From Chloroflexota bacterium (GTDB taxonomy: Bacteria > Chloroflexota > Limnocylindria > P2-11E), in NCBI GenBank assembly GCA_016875795.1, contig VGOU01000004.1, forward strand, positions 1-38,465: 38,465 nucleotides of DNA, written 5' to 3'. The notes under the pieces are model-generated. The model worked only from the letters and a program-made list of their open reading frames with translations. It did not search any database and was not told the origin of the DNA. This document shows, in pieces, positions 34,820 to 38,465 of this stretch. Numbering within the stretch: the first letter of the stretch is position 1; each line of letters opens with the position of its first letter. Made by a program: the position numbers and the translations under genes.

Positions 34820-36178
34820 GTGACCGCGGTGCAGTGGGCGCTCGCGATCCTCTACTCGCTGGCCATCCTGGCGTGTTCCGTCTACGCCCTGCTGCGACTC
34901 GCTCGCGACGAGGGACCGGCCCCGGGATCGAGGCGCGTGCCTCTCACGCTCTGGCTCTTCGCGCTCGCGGCCGTCGCGCGCCTCGGCTTCGTCGCGGTCA
35001 CCGGTCGTCTCGCGTCGCCGGACTGGTACGAGCAGGAGGAGATGGCCCTCGCCGCGCTCGCGGGCCGCGGGTTCTCGTACGACCTCCTCGGCACCGAATA
35101 CCAGGCGTACGGCCCGCCGCTGTTCACTCTCTTCAGCGCCGCCGTCTACGGCGTCTTCGGCCATCACCAGTGGCTCCTCGTCGTCGCGGACGCGCTCATC
35201 TCCGCCACGTCGGTGCCGATGGTCCATGCGATCGGCGCGAGATGCTTCGGCGCTCGGGCGGGGATCGTCGCCGCCGCGCTCGCGGCGCTCCATCCCGCGC
35301 TCCTCGTGTACGCCGGGAAGCTGCACGAGCTGAGCGTCGAGGTCCCCTTCGCCACCGGCATCGTGCTCTTCGCCGTCCGCTGGATCGACCGCCGGCGATG
35401 GGCGGATGCGCTGGCGCTCGCCGCGTTCACCGCGGTCGGCGCCATGGGCCGGCCGAGCCTCCTGTTCGTCGCGGCGCCGATCGCCGCGTGGTCGCTCTGG
35501 CGCAGCGAGCGTCTCGGGGCCGACGCGCTCCGCGTGGGTGCCGCCGCCCTGCTCGCCGGCGCGATGCTCGCGCCGTGGACCCTGTACATCTCGGGCGTGT
35601 ACGGGCGTCCGATCTTCTTCAACGTGAGCGGCGGCATCGTCTTCTGGTACGGGAACAACCCCGCGGCCACCGGGTCGGGGACCGACCCGTCGGGGCGTCC
35701 GGTGTTCGACGACGTGCCGCCGGACCTGCACGCGCGCATCTCGCGGACCGACGCGCTCAGCGCGGACGCCGCGCTGCGCGAAGCGGCCTGGAGCTACATC
35801 CGGGACGAACCCGCGGCCTTCCTCGCCCGGAGCGCCCAGAAGCTCGTGTGGTTCTGGACGGTCTCCCCCAACGCCGGCGCGCTCTACCCGCCGGCGTGGC
35901 GGGTCGCCTATGTCCTCTATTACGCCCTGATGGTCGGACTCGGCGTCGTGGGCCTCCGATCCGTCCGCGGCCGCTGGAGCGCGGCGGTGATCGTGCCCAT
36001 CGCCTCGCTCTTCCTGGTCGTCTCGCTCATCCAGAGCGTCTTCTACGTCGATGGCCGCCATCGCTGGGTGCTCGAGCCGGTCATGCTGTGCTTCACCGCG
36101 GCGGGGCTCGTGGCGGTCGCGTCTCGCTACGGTCCGTCCCTGTCGGCGATGAGCAGGAGGTGGAGGCCGAGCGGATAG
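34820..36178 (+). CDS. Multi-pass membrane glycosyltransferase (GT39/ArnT-like)
   Basis: Many hydrophobic helices, SPDWYEQEEMALAALAGRGFSYD...YGPPLFTLFSAAVYGVFG (DxE-like first loop), RHRWVLEPVMLCFTAAGLVAVAS. GTG at 34820 chosen. Confidence 0.83.
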   Translation: MTAVQWALAILYSLAILACSVYALLRLARDEGPAPGSRRVPLTLWLFALAAVARLGFVAVTGRLASPDWYEQEEMALAALAGRGFSYDLLGTEYQAYGPPLFTLFSAAVYGVFGHHQWLLVVADALISATSVPMVHAIGARCFGARAGIVAAALAALHPALLVYAGKLHELSVEVPFATGIVLFAVRWIDRRRWADALALAAFTAVGAMGRPSLLFVAAPIAAWSLWRSERLGADALRVGAAALLAGAMLAPWTLYISGVYGRPIFFNVSGGIVFWYGNNPAATGSGTDPSGRPVFDDVPPDLHARISRTDALSADAALREAAWSYIRDEPAAFLARSAQKLVWFWTVSPNAGALYPPAWRVAYVLYYALMVGLGVVGLRSVRGRWSAAVIVPIASLFLVVSLIQSVFYVDGRHRWVLEPVMLCFTAAGLVAVASRYGPSLSAMSRRWRPSG

Positions 36179-36792
36179 CGGACCGGCAGGCGCCGGAAGA
36201 GCGGCAGCGACCAGGCCGGGATCTTGTTCGGCGGGATCCAGCCGATGGGCTCGCAGTGCCGCACGCGCAGGCCGGCGGTGGCGACCTGCCGCCGAAGCCA
36301 TCCCGCCGAGAAGCGGAGCGTCCCGCGCTCCTCGGGGACGACCGCCCCGAAGACGAACATCGCGGGGTTGTCGCGGTTGGGCTCGACGAGCGCGACCACG
36401 CCGCGCGAGACGCGTCGCAGCTCGCGCAGGGCGGCCACCACGTCGCCCACGTGGTGCAGCACGGCTCCGGCGAAGACGAGGTCGAACGTGCGATCGGCGA
36501 AGGGCAGGGCGAAGATCGTCCCTTCGACGCGCCGGCCGAGCGGGTTGTCCGTGATGAGGCTGCGCGAGTAGTCGAGCGCGACGACCCGGTGGCGCTGCGC
36601 CCAGGCGAGACCGTACGCGCCGTTCCCGCTCCCCGCGTCTAGGACGAGCGCGCCGTCCGGGACCCCCGATGCGGCGATGGCGGCGCCGACCGCCTGGCGC
36701 GCCCAGGTCGCGACGACCTGATGGTCCGCGGGGCGGTAGAGGTCGTGCCCGATCCAGAAGCTGCGCGTGGTGTATCGCGGGTGGAGGCGCAC
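36127..36792 (-). CDS. Class I SAM-dependent methyltransferase
   Basis: GALVLDAGSGNGAYGLAWAQRHRVVALDYSRSLI...GTIFALPFADRTFDLVFAGAVLHHVGDVVAALRELRRVSRGVVALVEPN; GTG start at 36792 overlaps the upstream stop. Confidence 0.88.
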   Translation of the reverse strand: MRLHPRYTTRSFWIGHDLYRPADHQVVATWARQAVGAAIAASGVPDGALVLDAGSGNGAYGLAWAQRHRVVALDYSRSLITDNPLGRRVEGTIFALPFADRTFDLVFAGAVLHHVGDVVAALRELRRVSRGVVALVEPNRDNPAMFVFGAVVPEERGTLRFSAGWLRRQVATAGLRVRHCEPIGWIPPNKIPAWSLPLFRRLPVRYPLGLHLLLIADRDGP

Positions 36793-37802
36793 TAACGGGT
36801 CGCGGTCGATCCGTAATGTTCGCGGCACCACGCCAGGGTGCGCTCGAGGCCCTCCTCGAGAGGCACCGTCGCCTCGAATCCGAGCACCTCGCGCGCTCGC
36901 GCGACGTCCGGCAGGCGCCGGCGGGTGTCCTGGAACCCCTTCGGGTAATACGACTCGTAGGGGACGAGCTCGATAGGCGAGGCCGAGCGGAGCCCGTCGC
37001 GGATGCGCTGCGCGAGCTCGCCGATGCTGACCTCGCGGGCGCTGCCGATGTTGAAGACCCCGCCCACCGCTTCGTCGCGCTCCGCGGCAAGGATGGTCCC
37101 GCGCACGGTGTCCGAGACGAACGTGAAGCTGCGCGTCTGCCGGCCATCGCCGTGGACGGTGATCGGCACGCCGGCGAGCGCCTGTCCCGCGAATCGCGCG
37201 ATGACGCTTCCGTAGCCCCGCTCGTCGATCCGCGGGCCGTAGGAGTTGAAGTAGCGGACCACGGACACGCGCAGGCCGCGCTCGGCGTAGGCGAACGCGA
37301 GGTGCTCGTCGATCGCTTTCGCCGTCGAATACGACCAGCGGTGGACCCACGTCGGACCGAGGACCCTGTCGCCTTCCTCTCGGAACGGAACGGCTTCGCT
37401 CCGGCCGTAGATCTCCGAGGTGGACGCGAGCAGGACGCGTGCGCCGGCCCGGTGGGCGGAGGCGAGGACGTTCTCGGTCCCGCGCACGTTGGTGAGCACC
37501 GACTCAAGCGGCCGCTCGACGATGTGACGGACCCCCACCGCGGCGGCGAGATGGAAGACGAGCGGATGCGATGAGACGAGGCGGTCGACGATCTCGGCGT
37601 CGAGCACGTCCCCGCGCACCGTGCGGAGGCGCGCCTCGCCGGCGTGCTGCGACAGGTTGCGTTCGCTCCCCGTGCTGAAGTCGTCGAGGACGGTCACCTC
37701 GTCGCCGCGCTCGACGAGGCGGTCGACGATGTGCGACCCGATGTAGCCCGCTCCGCCGGTGACGAGGACGCGGCGCCCGGACGCCGCCGCCTTCCCGCTC
37801 AC
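36792..37802 (-). CDS. NAD-dependent NDP-sugar epimerase/dehydratase
   Basis: RRVLVTGGAGYIGSHIVDRLVERGDEVTVLDDFSTG, FHLAAAVGVRHIVERPLESVLTNVRGTENVL, LLASTSEIYG, WSYSTAKAIDEHLAF (YxxxK), GDGRQTRSFTFVSD. Confidence 0.92.
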   Translation of the reverse strand: MSGKAAASGRRVLVTGGAGYIGSHIVDRLVERGDEVTVLDDFSTGSERNLSQHAGEARLRTVRGDVLDAEIVDRLVSSHPLVFHLAAAVGVRHIVERPLESVLTNVRGTENVLASAHRAGARVLLASTSEIYGRSEAVPFREEGDRVLGPTWVHRWSYSTAKAIDEHLAFAYAERGLRVSVVRYFNSYGPRIDERGYGSVIARFAGQALAGVPITVHGDGRQTRSFTFVSDTVRGTILAAERDEAVGGVFNIGSAREVSIGELAQRIRDGLRSASPIELVPYESYYPKGFQDTRRRLPDVARAREVLGFEATVPLEEGLERTLAWCREHYGSTATR

Positions 37803-38465
37803 GCGGCGGTCGCCGCGGCGTGCACGTCGACCATCTCGCGGTGCCACAGCTCCAGCATGAGCAGCGACCAGACGCGGTGCGTGTGGTCGGCGGCGCCGGT
37901 GGCGTGCTCGCGGAGGAGCCGCTCGACGCGTTCGCCGCGGAAGTAGCCCCGTTGCCGCGCGGCCGTCGAGAGGATGACGTCGCGCGCGTAGGCTCCGAGG
38001 TCCCCTCGGAACCACGCTCCGATCGGCACGCCGAACCCTTGCTTGGCCCGCCCGAGGTTCTCCGCGGGGATCAGGCCCGCGAGCGCTCTCCGCAGGATGC
38101 GCTTGCCGCGGAGCCCGCGGACCTTGAGCGCCGCGGGCAGCCGGATCCCGAACTCGACGACCGCCGTGTCGAGGAACGGGCTGCGCAGCTCGAGCGAGGT
38201 CGCCATCGAGGCGATGTCGGCCTTCACGAGGAGGTCATCCGGCAGGTACGTCCGGCGATCGAGCTCGGACGCCGCAGAGACCGGGTCCAGCGCGCGGAAC
38301 AGCTCGGCGTTCGCCGCTTCGGCGTCGTCGGCGTGCGCGGTCGACCGCTCGAACGCGGGATCGAGGAGGTCGAGCAGCTGAGCGCGGTCGAAGATGCCGA
38401 CTAGCGTCGTGTACCGCTCGTGCGGCGGCAGGCCGAGCGCGCGCGCGAAGCGGAGCGCGCGCGAC
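37799..38465 (-). CDS. Asparagine synthase-like protein, C-terminal part (truncated by right window edge)
   Basis: Frame open to the edge; LPDDLLVKADIASMATSLELRSPFLDTAVVEFGIRLPAALKVRGLRGKRILRRALAGLIPAENLGRAKQGFGVPIGAWFRGDL is the canonical AsnB C-terminal signature. Confidence 0.9.
   Translation of the reverse strand, partial: SRALRFARALGLPPHERYTTLVGIFDRAQLLDLLDPAFERSTAHADDAEAANAELFRALDPVSAASELDRRTYLPDDLLVKADIASMATSLELRSPFLDTAVVEFGIRLPAALKVRGLRGKRILRRALAGLIPAENLGRAKQGFGVPIGAWFRGDLGAYARDVILSTAARQRGYFRGERVERLLREHATGAADHTHRVWSLLMLELWHREMVDVHAAATAA

Noticed and set aside
34834-36642. 602-aa plus-strand ORF in another frame over the GT39-like gene
   Set aside because: The 34820 frame has clear transmembrane character; this frame is Arg/Pro-rich shadow.
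34127-37507. 1126-aa minus-strand ORF
   Set aside because: Arg/Ala/Pro-rich low-complexity translation spanning several well-supported genes on both strands; a high-GC shadow ORF.
1-38465. CRISPR arrays, tRNA/rRNA genes, IS elements or phage genes
   Set aside because: No regularly spaced direct repeats, cloverleaf/rRNA signatures, transposase or integrase motifs were recognised; short weak RNAs cannot be excluded without tools.

Overview
High-GC, gene-dense bacterial window (38,465 bp) that reads as a surface-glycan locus. The left half (about 1-17.2 kb) holds what looks like a complete pseudaminic acid (Pse, nonulosonic acid) pathway: PseB, PseC, PseH-like, PseG, PseI and PseF homologues. 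It is interrupted by a compact acyl-carrier/fatty-acid-like module: two carrier proteins, FabH-like KAS III, FabG-like SDR, a MaoC-SDR fusion, an FkbH-type HAD-IIIC protein, an AMP-dependent ligase, a SAM methyltransferase, an MBL hydrolase and a class III aminotransferase. My main hypothesis is a dedicated system that builds an unusual acyl group (for example 3-hydroxyacyl or a glyceryl/methyl-glyceryl type) on carrier proteins and installs it on a Pse-type sugar. The middle has an ABC exporter, FkbM methyltransferase, PhyH dioxygenase, epimerase, AsnB-like amidotransferase, a putative sugar methyltransferase and two large glycosyltransferase-like proteins. The right part has a SIS-HAD (GmhA/GmhB-like) fusion with an apparently dead phosphatase half, GT2, an APH-like kinase, a degenerate HD protein, GNAT, polysaccharide deacetylase, a transglutaminase-like protein lacking the expected Cys, a GT39/ArnT-like membrane protein, a methyltransferase, an NDP-sugar epimerase and a second AsnB-like gene cut by the window edge. 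I recognised no rRNA, tRNA, CRISPR or transposase. All functions come from motif recognition in the translations; no database search was run. Taxon is unknown (GC and GTG usage would fit Actinobacteriota or Chloroflexota).
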